Assembly (NCBI GenBank): GCA_051859505.1
Contig: JBHYFN010000035.1
Span: 1-39,359, forward strand
Origin: JAFIEN01 sp051859505
GTDB taxonomy: Bacteria; Pseudomonadota; Alphaproteobacteria; Rhodobacterales; Rhodobacteraceae
Length of the DNA: 39,359 nucleotides
Reading direction: 5' to 3'
The notes under the pieces were generated by a model that saw only the letters and a list, made by a program, of their open reading frames with translations, was not told the DNA's origin and did not search any database. Every line of letters starts with the position of its first letter. Position 1 is the stretch's first letter. Below are positions 1-8,009 of the stretch, piece by piece. The translations under genes were made by a program, and so were the position numbers.

Positions 1-1
1 G

Positions 2-475
2 CCTGCCGCCGAAGCCGTGGCGGAAGAGACCCCCGCGCCCAAGCCGAAGCGGTCGCGCAGCCGCAAGACGCCAGCCCCCGAACCGGCAGCCGAGGCTGCT
101 GCGGAAGGGGATGGCGTAGCGGCGCAAGAGGCCGAGACCGCGGTTGAAGCGACCGAGGAGGCTCCGCCACCCGCCGCCAAGCCCGCGGCCCGGCGCAGCC
201 GCAAGCCCAAGGCCGCCGCACCTGCCGCCGAAGCGCCGGCCGACCCGGCACCCGAGGCAGAGGCGGAAGCGTCCCCCGAGGTGGTGGCCGAGACGGCTGC
301 GGAAACAGCGGTGGCCGGGGCGAACGGGCAGGATGCGGCTCCGGTCGTCCTGCAGCAGCCAGAGGCGGCCGCACCCGCCGATGCTACCGAAGAGCCTGCC
401 CCCGAAGCGCCGGCAGCGGCAGAGCCTGCCGCCGACAAGCCGCGCCGCAAGGGGTGGTGGTCGATCGGCCGATAG
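2..475 (+). CDS. C-terminal part of a large Ala/Pro/Glu-rich protein, probably ribonuclease E
   Basis: The reading frame is open from the left edge, so the start lies outside the window and only about 157 C-terminal residues are visible. They are a low-complexity Ala/Glu/Pro-rich tail with basic patches (for example KPKRSRSRK and ARRSRKPK) and end in RRKGWWSIGR. Alphaproteobacterial RNase E proteins carry a long disordered tail of this kind that binds RNA and degradosome partners, and the WW-containing terminus fits my memory of Rhodobacteraceae RNase E. No catalytic S1 or DNase I-like domain is in view, so the identity is inferred from the tail and from the neighbouring tusA. Any other long protein with an acidic Ala-Pro tail would look the same. 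A strong hairpin follows the stop. Confidence 0.5.
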   Translation, partial: PAAEAVAEETPAPKPKRSRSRKTPAPEPAAEAAAEGDGVAAQEAETAVEATEEAPPPAAKPAARRSRKPKAAAPAAEAPADPAPEAEAEASPEVVAETAAETAVAGANGQDAAPVVLQQPEAAAPADATEEPAPEAPAAAEPAADKPRRKGWWSIGR

Positions 476-483
476 ATCGCCTC

Positions 484-511
484 AGCGCGCGGGGGCCATC
501 CCTCGCGCGCT
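484..511. terminator. Hairpin terminator between convergent genes
   Basis: A 12-bp stem (484-495 with 500-511, one G-T pair) closes a CCAT loop eight bases after the stop of the left-edge gene. The opposing gene tusA ends at 550, so one hairpin could stop transcription from both sides. No T-run follows, which is common for terminators in GC-rich alphaproteobacteria. Confidence 0.6.
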
Positions 512-549
512 GTCAGACCGGGCATCAAGCCGCGCCTGCGGGCGCCCGA

Positions 550-858
550 TCATCCGGCGCTGGTTTCTCGCGCTGAGTCCGGCTCCACCGGCCCTTTCCG
601 GATCAGGTGAACCTGCCAGCGGCCGGTTGCATCTTCGCTCTCCGTGACGCTCAGATGACTGTGGCCCGCCTCGGCGCAGAAATGGGGCAGGTCGATCCGG
701 GCGATGGCATCATCGGCCAGAACCTCGAGCAGCGCACCCGTCGGCAGGGTGGACAGCGTCTTGCGGGCCTTGAGCACAGGAAGCGGGCACAAAAGGCCCC
801 GTGCGTCCAGCCGTGCCTCTGCGCCCACGGACGCGGGGCTTGAGGCGGCGTCATCCAT
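550..858 (-). CDS. tusA: TusA-family sulfur carrier protein
   Basis: This 102-residue protein has the TusA/SirA signature LDARGLLCPLPVLKARK near residues 16-32, where the Cys of the CPxP motif carries persulfide sulfur. TusA proteins relay sulfur from cysteine desulfurase to tRNA 2-thiolation, molybdenum cofactor or sulfur-oxidation enzymes in the cytoplasm. Length and the single beta-alpha-beta core match the family. The ATG at 858 is chosen because the signature begins about 15 residues later. It overlaps the end of the upstream cupin gene by eight bases, so the two are probably co-translated. Which sulfur pathway it serves cannot be told from the sequence. Confidence 0.85.
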   Translation of the reverse strand: MDDAASSPASVGAEARLDARGLLCPLPVLKARKTLSTLPTGALLEVLADDAIARIDLPHFCAEAGHSHLSVTESEDATGRWQVHLIRKGPVEPDSARETSAG

Positions 859-1318
859 GCGGCTGGCCCCTGCCATCGGTGCGTGGCAGGTCGAACTCCG
901 GCGGGGCAAGGTCGAAACCCTCGAACCGGAAGCCCGGGCTGACGGTGCAACTGACAAGCGTCCAGTCTCCGGTCGAGGTCGCCGCCTGCCACTGGCCGGC
1001 CGGCACGACGATCTGGGGTGACTGGGCGGGGCCGTGCTGGCCCAGCACATCGGGGCCCAGCACCCGGTCCTGCGCGGTCTCTGCGCCAAACGACAGGATC
1101 AGGGGGGCGCCGGCATGCCAGAGCCAGATCTCGTCGGCATCGACGCGGTGCCAGTGACTGCGCTCGCCGGCTTTCAGCAGGAAGAGGATCGCCGTCCCGC
1201 TCGCGCGAGACTCTGTCACCGTCTCTGGCCCGATCCAGGTCTGCCGATACCAGCCGCCCTCGGGATGGGGGGCCAGCGCCAGCGCCTCGATGATCCTGTC
1301 GGCCTCGGTCGGTGTCAT
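851..1318 (-). CDS. Cupin family protein (DUF985)
   Basis: The 155-residue protein shows the DUF985 cupin pattern: a start with EADRIIEALALAPHPEGGWYRQTW, quoted here in part as PHPEGGWYRQTW, then a sugar- or metal-binding beta-barrel motif SHWHRVDADEIWLWHAG, and a later PAGQWQAA strand. The two His of the SHWH motif are of the type that bind metal in cupins. Proteins of this family have been linked to sugar epimerase-like folds, but no reaction is assigned. The ATG at 1318 is preferred over an upstream ATG at 1405, because the residues between them are basic and unrelated to the family. The gene runs into tusA with an eight-base overlap. Confidence 0.8.
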   Translation of the reverse strand: MTPTEADRIIEALALAPHPEGGWYRQTWIGPETVTESRASGTAILFLLKAGERSHWHRVDADEIWLWHAGAPLILSFGAETAQDRVLGPDVLGQHGPAQSPQIVVPAGQWQAATSTGDWTLVSCTVSPGFRFEGFDLAPPEFDLPRTDGRGQPHG

Positions 1319-1493
1319 GGCGCGCCTCTTTCTGATCCGGCCCGTGATAGCGCAAGGCCCGTTACGGCGGAAGCGGCCTTGCCGCAGCCTGCGGGAAGAG
1401 AGCATCCGATCCTCGTCGGGGCCGCTCTGGTCAAGCTACCGGACGGGGCGGTTCCGCCGATGCCGTCCTCGGCGCGCCGGCCGCCCCCGAAGC

Positions 1494-1538
1494 CGATTTC
1501 CGAACCGGAAATCGCCGCGGATTTCGTTTCGAAATCCG
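1494..1538 (-). terminator. Two tandem hairpins downstream of eno
   Basis: Two perfect inverted repeats lie side by side: 1494-1502 with 1506-1514 around an AAC loop, and 1518-1526 with 1530-1538 around a TTT loop. Both share a GATTTC/GAAATC core. They begin ten bases beyond the eno stop on the minus strand and probably end the eno transcript or protect its 3' end. A second tandem pair with a different core lies after anmK (4309-4354). Confidence 0.6.
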
Positions 1539-1547
1539 GCTCCGGCC

Positions 1548-2825
1548 CTAACCGCGCAGGATCGAACGGCCGGCATAGCTGGCGGCAGAGCCCAGCATCT
1601 CCTCGATCCGGATCAGCTGGTTGTATTTCGCCAGCCGGTCCGAGCGCGACAGCGATCCGGTCTTGATCTGCCCGCAATTCGTCGCCACCGCCAGATCGGC
1701 GATCGTGGCATCCTCGGTCTCGCCCGAGCGATGGCTCATCACGCAGGTGTAGCGCGCGCGATGCGCCATATCGACGGCCTGCAGCGTTTCGGTCAGCGTG
1801 CCGATCTGGTTGACCTTGACCAGAAGCGAATTGGCCGTGCCCGTCGCGATCCCGTCGGCCAGCCGCACCGGGTTGGTGACGAAGAGGTCGTCGCCCACCA
1901 GTTGCACCTTGTCGCCCAGAACCTCGGTCAGTTTCTTCCAGCCGTCCCAGTCATCCTCGGCCATGCCGTCCTCGACCGAGAAGATCGGGTAATCGGCCAC
2001 CAGCGACGCAAGATAGGCGACATTCTCGTCCGCCGTCAGCGACAGCCCCTCGCCCGTCATCTCGTAGCGGCCGTCCCGGAAATACTCGGTCGCGGCACAA
2101 TCGAGCGCCAGCACGATATCCTCGCCCGGCCTGTAGCCCGCCTTCTCGACCGAGCGCAGCACGAAATCCAGCGCCTCGCGCGTGCTCGAGATATTGGGGG
2201 CAAAGCCGCCCTCGTCGCCGATGCCGGTGGCAAGGCCCGCCGCACTCAGCTCCTTCTTCAGCGTGTGAAAGATCTCGGCCCCCATCCGCACCGCATCGCG
2301 CATCGTCTCGGCCGAGACGGGCATGATCATGAATTCCTGGATGTCGATCGGATTGTCGGCATGTTCGCCGCCGTTGATGATGTTCATCATCGGCACCGGC
2401 AGGACGCGGGCCGAAGTGCCGCCGACATAGCGATAAAGCGGCTGGCCGGTGTAGTCAGCCGCGGCCTTGGCCATGGCAAGGCTGACGCCAAGGATGGCAT
2501 TGGCGCCAAGGCGGCCCTTGTTCTCGGTCCCGTCCATCTCGATCATCATCTGGTCAAGATCGACCTGCTCGGTCGCATCCATCCCGATCAGCGCCTCGGC
2601 GATCTCGCCATTGACGGCCGCCACCGCCTCGAGCACGCCCTTGCCCATGTAGCGCGCCTTGTCGCCGTCGCGCCGCTCCACCGCCTCGAAGGCCCCGGTC
2701 GAGGCGCCCGAGGGCACCGCGGCACGGCCCATCGTCCCGTCTTCGAGCGTGACATCGACCTCGACGGTCGGATTGCCGCGGCTGTCGAGGATCTCGCGGG
2801 CGTGGATGTCGATGATCGTGCTCAT
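1548..2825 (-). CDS. eno: Enolase
   Basis: The 425-residue protein is a full-length bacterial enolase that converts 2-phosphoglycerate to phosphoenolpyruvate in glycolysis and gluconeogenesis. It starts STIIDIHAREILDSRGNPTVEVDV, of which AREILDSRGNPTVEV is diagnostic. It carries GDEGGFAPN near residue 205 and the C-terminal active-site signature SHRSGETEDATIADLAV. Length is normal (about 425-430). An AAGGAC Shine-Dalgarno sequence precedes the ATG at 2825. It lies 38 bases after the EamA transporter gene on the same strand, so fur, eamA and eno may share transcripts, although eno is normally expressed at high level from its own promoter. Confidence 0.98.
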   Translation of the reverse strand: MSTIIDIHAREILDSRGNPTVEVDVTLEDGTMGRAAVPSGASTGAFEAVERRDGDKARYMGKGVLEAVAAVNGEIAEALIGMDATEQVDLDQMMIEMDGTENKGRLGANAILGVSLAMAKAAADYTGQPLYRYVGGTSARVLPVPMMNIINGGEHADNPIDIQEFMIMPVSAETMRDAVRMGAEIFHTLKKELSAAGLATGIGDEGGFAPNISSTREALDFVLRSVEKAGYRPGEDIVLALDCAATEYFRDGRYEMTGEGLSLTADENVAYLASLVADYPIFSVEDGMAEDDWDGWKKLTEVLGDKVQLVGDDLFVTNPVRLADGIATGTANSLLVKVNQIGTLTETLQAVDMAHRARYTCVMSHRSGETEDATIADLAVATNCGQIKTGSLSRSDRLAKYNQLIRIEEMLGSAASYAGRSILRG

Positions 2826-2863
2826 GGTCGGTCCTTCCGGGTATGTGGCGGTCTCTGGCGCCG

Positions 2864-3808
2864 CTATAGCCCGGCGGAGGCCTCAGGGAAAGCGGCGCGG
2901 CGCAGTCTCTGTTCGCGCCAGAAGGTGAAAAGGCCCGATCCCGCGATCACCGCAGCCCCCAGTAGCGTCATCAGGTCGGGGCGTTCACCGAAGACGGCGA
3001 TGCCGAGGATCAGGGCAAAGACGATGCGGGTGTAGCGGAAGGGGGCGATCGCTCCGACCTCGCCCAGGCGCGTGGCGGCGACCAGCACGGCATACGAAAT
3101 CCCGCCGATCCCCATGGCAAGGACCAGGCCCATCAGGACCGGCCCCTCGGGCCGCACCCAGCCGTCGCCCGCAACCAGCATCATCGCGGCCCCGGCCGGC
3201 ACCAGCAGCACCAGCGCATAGGCCGAAAGCTGCATCGAACTGATTCGCGCGGGCACCATCCGGGTGCCCAGATCCCGCGTCGCAAGGCCGATCACCCCCA
3301 CCACGGCGAAAAGCGACAGGGGCTCGAAGGCTGCCGTGCCGGGCCGGATCACCAGAAGCACCCCGCAGAACCCAACGGCAATGGCCGTCCAGCGCCGCCA
3401 GCCGACCCTTTCCCCCAGAAACAGCGCCGCCCCGAGCGTCACGGCCAGAGGCATCGCCTGCAGGATCGCCGAGGCGCTGGACAGGGGCGTGAGCGCAATC
3501 GCGGTGACAAAGCCGAGCGTGCCCACCACCTCGCCCAGATTGCGGATCAGCACGCCGCGATGCCACAGGTCGCGCGACCAGAGCCTGTCGCCCTGCCAGA
3601 GGGCTACGCCCCCGAAGACCAGCGCGCCCCCGCCGCCCAGGAACATCAGGATCTGGCCGACGGGCAGGGTGCCGGCGATCAGCTTGATGATCGCATCCTC
3701 GATGGCGAAAAGCGCCATGGCCAGAACCATCAGCAGGCTGCCGCGCAGATTGTCCCGCGCGACCTGCCCGCCCGCGCCGACAGCCGTGGGGCGCGTCGAG
3801 GTGGTCAC
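2864..3808 (-). CDS. EamA/DMT-superfamily membrane transporter
   Basis: The protein has 314 residues and about ten hydrophobic segments arranged as two EamA repeats, for example LLMVLAMALFAIEDAIIKLI near residue 26 and a second repeat starting around residue 160. Drug/metabolite transporters of this type export small metabolites or amino acids across the inner membrane, and the substrate cannot be predicted. The start is a GTG at 3808 that overlaps the fur stop as GTGA, which indicates translational coupling with fur. The last 20 residues are a cytoplasmic basic tail. Expression together with a Fur-type regulator does not by itself show a link with metals. Confidence 0.85.
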   Translation of the reverse strand: MTTSTRPTAVGAGGQVARDNLRGSLLMVLAMALFAIEDAIIKLIAGTLPVGQILMFLGGGGALVFGGVALWQGDRLWSRDLWHRGVLIRNLGEVVGTLGFVTAIALTPLSSASAILQAMPLAVTLGAALFLGERVGWRRWTAIAVGFCGVLLVIRPGTAAFEPLSLFAVVGVIGLATRDLGTRMVPARISSMQLSAYALVLLVPAGAAMMLVAGDGWVRPEGPVLMGLVLAMGIGGISYAVLVAATRLGEVGAIAPFRYTRIVFALILGIAVFGERPDLMTLLGAAVIAGSGLFTFWREQRLRRAAFPEASAGL

Positions 3809-4227
3809 GTGTCGGATTTCGGCCTGAGGGGAACGCCGTAAAGCTCGAGCCGGTGGTCCATCAGGCGATAGCCCAGCCGCGCGGCGATCCGTTCCTGCAG
3901 GGCCTCGATCTCGGGGTCGATGAACTCGATCACCTCGCCCGTATGCATGTCGATCAGGTGATCGTGGTGTTCCCGGTCGGCCGCCTCGTAGCGGGCGCGC
4001 CCGTCGCCGAATTCATGCTTGTCGAGGATGCCCGATTCCTCGAACAGCTTGACGGTGCGATAGACCGTGGCGATCGAGATCCGCGCATCTGCGGCAGCGG
4101 CGCGGGCGTGAAGTTCCTCGACATCGGGGTGATCCTGCGCCTCTTCGAGGATGCGCGCGATGATCCGGCGCTGATCGGTCATGCGCAGGCCCCGGGCCTC
4201 GCAACGGGAGAGGATCGATTCTGCCAT
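3805..4227 (-). CDS. fur: Fur-family metal-responsive regulator
   Basis: This 140-residue protein has a winged-helix N-terminus (MTDQRRIIARILEEA, then ISIATVYRTVKLFEESG as recognition helix) and the C-terminal metal/dimer motif DREHHDHLIDMHTGEV. The HHDH cluster is the regulatory metal site of Fur and Mur proteins. The C-terminal CxxC pairs that bind structural zinc in E. coli Fur are absent, as in many alphaproteobacterial Fur/Mur proteins, which may sense Mn or Fe. The start at 4227 (MAESILSRCEARG) was chosen over 4323, since the extra residues upstream lie in the terminator region. It is coupled to the EamA gene by a four-base overlap. Confidence 0.9.
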   Translation of the reverse strand: MAESILSRCEARGLRMTDQRRIIARILEEAQDHPDVEELHARAAAADARISIATVYRTVKLFEESGILDKHEFGDGRARYEAADREHHDHLIDMHTGEVIEFIDPEIEALQERIAARLGYRLMDHRLELYGVPLRPKSDT

Positions 4228-4308
4228 TCGGGCGGTCCTGCTGTCCTGTGCAACCTCTGCCCCCGTCTTAGCCCCTCGGGCAGGCCGGGGCCAGTCCGGT
4301 GGGGCAGG

Positions 4309-4354
4309 GCGGAATTTGGCCAAATTCCGCCGCCCGAATTTTGCAAATTCGGGC
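4309..4354 (-). terminator. Two tandem hairpins downstream of anmK
   Basis: A perfect 22-base palindrome (4309-4330, GCGGAATTT stem) is followed two bases later by a second stem (4332-4341 with 4345-4354, CCGAATTT core, TGC loop). The pair begins 11 bases beyond the anmK stop and lies upstream of fur, so it probably ends the anmK transcript and insulates fur. Confidence 0.65.
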
Positions 4355-4365
4355 CTCTCCGGCCC

Positions 4366-5475
4366 TCAGCCCCCCGGGGCGCTGACGATACCGCCGCCGA
4401 CAGCGGCCCGCACGCCCGTGGTGCCGGGGCAGGAGGTCGCGAGCCCCCGCGCCACGCGCACCGCCAGATGGGCAAAGGCCTGCGCCTCGAGCATGTCGCC
4501 ATCCAGCCCCGCCGCCTCGACCGGCTCGACCGGGCAATCCACGGCCGCCGCGATCATCGCCATCATGGTCCGGTTGTGACGCCCGCCCCCGGTGACAAGC
4601 AGCCGCTGCGGCGGTTCGGGGCAATATTCCATCGCCTTCATCACCGCCGCCGCCGCACAGGCGGTCAGCGTCGCCGCCGCATCGGCATCCGAAAGGCCCG
4701 CGACCTTTGCCGCAAGGGCTGCAAAGCTGTCGCGGTCCAGCGACTTGGGGGGCATCCGGTGAAACCAGCCCTCGGCCAGAAACCCCTCGAGCACGGAAGC
4801 CTCCACCTCGCCCGTGGCGGCCAGTTCCCCGCCCTCATCCCGGGGCCGGCCCAGACGCTGCAGCATCAGGTCGTCGATCGGCGCATTGGCCGGGCCGGTG
4901 TCGAAGGCCAGAAGCGCGCCTTCCGCTTCGGGGGCCTCACGGGCGGGGTCGATCCAGGTCAGGTTGCCGACCCCCCCAAGGTTGAGAAAGCACAAGGGAT
5001 CGGCGACCTTTAGCCCCTTTGCCAGGGCAAAATGATAGAAAGGTGCAAGCGGCGCGCCCTCTCCGCCCAGCCGCACATCGGCGCTGCGAAAGTCCCAGAC
5101 CACCGGAACACCCAGTTCCCGGGCCAGCCAGTCGCCCCGGCCCAGCTGCAGCGTGCCCCGGCCCCGGGGATCATGCGCCACGGTCTGGCCGTGAAAGCCG
5201 ACCAGATCGACCGGCCCCTCGGCGCCCAGCAAACCGCCCAGCACCTCTGCATGGGCGGCTTCGACGATGCGGGTTGCCGCCTCGACCGCCTCCCCCTCCC
5301 ACTGGCCGAGGGCCGCGCGCAGCACCGCGCGCTCTTCCTCGGAATAGGCCCGGTAGGCGCTGGGGCCGAAGCCGCTCACCTGCCGGCCGTCGGTTTCGAT
5401 CACCGCCGCATCCACCCCGTCAAGCGATGTGCCCGACATCGCCCCCAGCGCCCGTATCGTCCCGCCCTTCAACAT
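4366..5475 (-). CDS. anmK: Anhydro-N-acetylmuramic acid kinase
   Basis: The 369-residue protein matches AnmK, which hydrolyses and phosphorylates 1,6-anhydro-MurNAc to MurNAc-6-phosphate in cell-wall recycling. The ATP-binding start GAMSGTSLDGVDAAVIETDG lies near residue 11, DTGPANAPIDDLM near 175 and the phosphate/adenosine segment LLVTGGGRHNRTMM near 285. Length fits the family (about 365-370). The ATG at 5475 directly precedes the conserved N-terminus. The gene is divergent from tyrS with 60 bases between the start codons, an arrangement that I recall as common in Rhodobacteraceae. Tandem hairpins follow the stop. Confidence 0.93.
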   Translation of the reverse strand: MLKGGTIRALGAMSGTSLDGVDAAVIETDGRQVSGFGPSAYRAYSEEERAVLRAALGQWEGEAVEAATRIVEAAHAEVLGGLLGAEGPVDLVGFHGQTVAHDPRGRGTLQLGRGDWLARELGVPVVWDFRSADVRLGGEGAPLAPFYHFALAKGLKVADPLCFLNLGGVGNLTWIDPAREAPEAEGALLAFDTGPANAPIDDLMLQRLGRPRDEGGELAATGEVEASVLEGFLAEGWFHRMPPKSLDRDSFAALAAKVAGLSDADAAATLTACAAAAVMKAMEYCPEPPQRLLVTGGGRHNRTMMAMIAAAVDCPVEPVEAAGLDGDMLEAQAFAHLAVRVARGLATSCPGTTGVRAAVGGGIVSAPGG

Positions 5476-5535
5476 GACCTTTTCCTCGGACTGCCCGCGC
5501 CCTATAGACGTCCCGACCCGCAAGGCAGGACGTCC
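5476..5535. promoter_or_regulatory. Divergent promoter region anmK/tyrS
   Basis: Only 60 bases separate the two start codons, so promoters for both genes must lie here or overlap the coding starts. I see no convincing -35/-10 pair. The inference rests on gene orientation alone. Confidence 0.4.
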
Positions 5536-6789
5536 ATGACCTATCACCCCAAATCCGATTTCATGGCAACCATCATGGCGCGCGGCTTTCTGGCCGATTG
5601 CACCGATTATCAGGCGCTGGACGAGGCTTTCGCCCGCGGCGTGGTGCCGGCCTATATCGGTTATGACGCAACGGCGAAATCGCTGCATGTGGGGCATCTG
5701 CTGAACATCATGCTGCTGCGCTGGCTGCAGAAGCTGGGCGGCAAGCCGATCACGCTGATGGGCGGTGGCACGACCAAGGTGGGCGATCCGTCCTTCCGGG
5801 CCGAGGAACGCCCGCTCCTGTCGCCGGCAGCGATCGACGGGAACATCGCCAACATGAGCCGCGTTTTCGCGCGCTACCTGAGCTATGGCGACGGGCCGCA
5901 GGATGCGATGATGCTCAACAATGCCGAATGGCTGGACGGGCTGAACTACCTCGATTTCCTGCGCGACATCGGCCGGCATTTCAGCGTCAACCGGATGCTG
6001 TCCTTTGAAAGCGTCAAGTCGCGGCTGGACCGGGAACAATCGCTCTCGTTCCTCGAATTCAACTACATGATCCTGCAGGCCTATGATTTCCTTGAGCTGA
6101 ACCGCCGCTATGGCTGCCTTCTGCAGATGGGCGGGTCGGATCAATGGGGCAACATCGTCAACGGGATCGACCTCACGCGCCGCGTGCTCGATCACGAGAT
6201 CTATGGCCTGACCACCCCGCTTCTGACCACCTCGGACGGGCGCAAGATGGGCAAGTCTGCGGGGGGCGCTGTCTGGCTGGATGGCGGAATGCTCTCGCCT
6301 TACGAGTTCTGGCAGTTCTGGCGCAACACGACCGATGCCGATGTCGGCCGGTTCCTGAAGCTTTACACCGAGTTGCCGCTGGACGAATGCGAGCGGCTGG
6401 GCGCGCTGGGCGGGTCCGAGATCAACGCGGCCAAGATCGTGCTGGCCAATGAGGTGACGGGGCTGCTGCACGGGCGCGAGGCGGCTGCGGCGGCCGAGGC
6501 AACGGCCCGCGAGGTGTTCGAAAAGGGCGGGCTGGGCGAGGATCTGCCGACCCTGACGCTGACACCCGAAGAGGTGGGCACCGGCATCTCGGTCGTGCAG
6601 CTGATCGTCCGCTCGGGCCTTGCCGCTTCGGGGAAAGAGGCCAAGCGCCTGATCGCCGACAACGGCGCGCGGATCAACGATGCGGCGTTAAGCGACGCGG
6701 GCCTGATCCTCACGCCCGAGGCACTGGCCACGCCGGTCAAGCTCTCGGCGGGGCGCAAGCGCCATGCCCTCGTGCGGCTGGACGGATAG
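5536..6789 (+). CDS. tyrS: Tyrosyl-tRNA synthetase
   Basis: The protein has 417 residues and charges tRNA-Tyr with tyrosine. The class I signature HVGH lies at residues 51-54 and KMGKS at about 237-241. The tyrosine-binding segment YMILQAYDFLELNRRYGC and the GGSDQWGNIVNGIDLTRR motif are intact. The last 65 residues form an S4-like RNA-binding domain (SGLAASGKEAKRLIADNGAR). The ATG at 5536 follows directly on the anmK/tyrS spacer and gives the usual family N-terminus. No T-box or other leader fits into the short upstream region. Confidence 0.98.
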   Translation: MTYHPKSDFMATIMARGFLADCTDYQALDEAFARGVVPAYIGYDATAKSLHVGHLLNIMLLRWLQKLGGKPITLMGGGTTKVGDPSFRAEERPLLSPAAIDGNIANMSRVFARYLSYGDGPQDAMMLNNAEWLDGLNYLDFLRDIGRHFSVNRMLSFESVKSRLDREQSLSFLEFNYMILQAYDFLELNRRYGCLLQMGGSDQWGNIVNGIDLTRRVLDHEIYGLTTPLLTTSDGRKMGKSAGGAVWLDGGMLSPYEFWQFWRNTTDADVGRFLKLYTELPLDECERLGALGGSEINAAKIVLANEVTGLLHGREAAAAAEATAREVFEKGGLGEDLPTLTLTPEEVGTGISVVQLIVRSGLAASGKEAKRLIADNGARINDAALSDAGLILTPEALATPVKLSAGRKRHALVRLDG

Positions 6790-6839
6790 CAAAAGCTCCG
6801 GCAGGTCCGAGGTGGGTCGGCGGGTTGCGGGACGGGCGC

Positions 6840-7847
6840 TCAGCCCTTGGACGAGGCCTGGCGCAACAGCTCCACGGCATCGGGCACCGAAAGCAGCGTC
6901 TCCTGCACCTCATAGGCCAGATGCGGGCGATAGCTGTGGCCCGCAGGGGCGACGGGGCGCGGCACGACGGCGCGGGTGCGCGGGTTGATCAGCAGCGATT
7001 CCGCCGCGATCCCCTCGGCATAGATGATCTGGTGATCGTCGAAGAGCAGCTGGAAATAATCCACATAGCCGCCGTCAAGCTGGATCACCGAGCTTCCGTT
7101 GATCAGGTGGCGCGCCTTGACCAGCACCTCGGCCCGGCCGGCCCCCAGCCTGTCCTGCCGCTGATAGACAAAGATGCGGTGATCGGGGCTGAGAACAAGG
7201 TCATGTTCATTGTGCAGCGTGCCGCGCCGGATCAGCACCGGGGCGAAGGCGCCCACCGCGCGCAGCGTCGTCTGCCCGATCCAGCGGATCGGCTGGGGCC
7301 CGTCGTCGCGGGTCAGCACGCGGTCGCCGACCTTCAGATCCTCGATCCGCACCTGCTGGCCCGAGGCCATCGTGATATGCGTCCCCCGCGTGAACGAGAC
7401 GCAGGCGATCTCGGCAAAGCGGGTGGTGGCGGCATGGCGGTCAAGGCCGACAAGGCGGTAGTCCTTGTCCGGCACAAGCGGGGCGAGCGGCAGAAGAAAG
7501 ACCTCGGCCACCGTGCCGTCGCCCGCGACCTCGACAAGGATCAGCGCTTCGGTGGTGGCCCCGTCAGGCGCCATGAAGGTCAGGCAGCAATCCAGATGGA
7601 CGGCATTGCCGGGTGTTCCGAGGTCAGAGCCCTCGGCCACCGACATCGGCCCCTCTTCCCTCTGCGGCACCGAAAGCCCGAGCCGCCCCCGCTCTGCCCC
7701 CTTGGCGAGCTGATAGAGGTCGTCCATCACCAGTTCGTCGGCAAAGCTGATGGCATCGCCCGCGGCCACGCCTTCAGAGGCCACGAATTGCGCGGCCACA
7801 AAGACCGGCACGGTCTGTGTCGTCTGGAAAGCGCTGTCTTCCGTCAT
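6840..7847 (-). CDS. Hint (Hedgehog/intein) domain protein
   Basis: The protein has 335 residues. The N-terminal 145 have no recognisable domain. From Cys149 there is a Hint module: CVSFTRGTHI, then IEDLKVGDRVLTRDDGPQPI, RWIGQTTLRA, and the SPDHRIFVY block, which together match the Hint-domain proteins that are abundant in Rhodobacteraceae. Hint domains in inteins and Hedgehog proteins catalyse an N-S acyl shift at the first Cys. Whether this protein self-processes is unknown, and no splice-acceptor extein is visible. An AGGA precedes the ATG at 7847. The gene is convergent with tyrS and divergent from the SDR gene. It has no signal peptide. Confidence 0.75.
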   Translation of the reverse strand: MTEDSAFQTTQTVPVFVAAQFVASEGVAAGDAISFADELVMDDLYQLAKGAERGRLGLSVPQREEGPMSVAEGSDLGTPGNAVHLDCCLTFMAPDGATTEALILVEVAGDGTVAEVFLLPLAPLVPDKDYRLVGLDRHAATTRFAEIACVSFTRGTHITMASGQQVRIEDLKVGDRVLTRDDGPQPIRWIGQTTLRAVGAFAPVLIRRGTLHNEHDLVLSPDHRIFVYQRQDRLGAGRAEVLVKARHLINGSSVIQLDGGYVDYFQLLFDDHQIIYAEGIAAESLLINPRTRAVVPRPVAPAGHSYRPHLAYEVQETLLSVPDAVELLRQASSKG

Positions 7848-8009
7848 GTCCTGGTTCGGCTGTTGCTCCGGCGGCCTGGTCGGGCCGGGCAGGTTCGTGG
7901 ATAGGCTGCCGGCCCCTTGCGGTCAACGGCGCATGGCGGGCGTTGTTGTCGCCGCTACGGGGTGCTAGACCCGGCGCGGCATCGCCAGCAGGCGGCAGAG
8001 GAGGCGGCA

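Noticed and set aside
1290..3035. Very long rightward frame across eno
   Set aside because: It is a GC-driven antisense shadow of enolase with His/Arg/Asp-rich nonsense composition.
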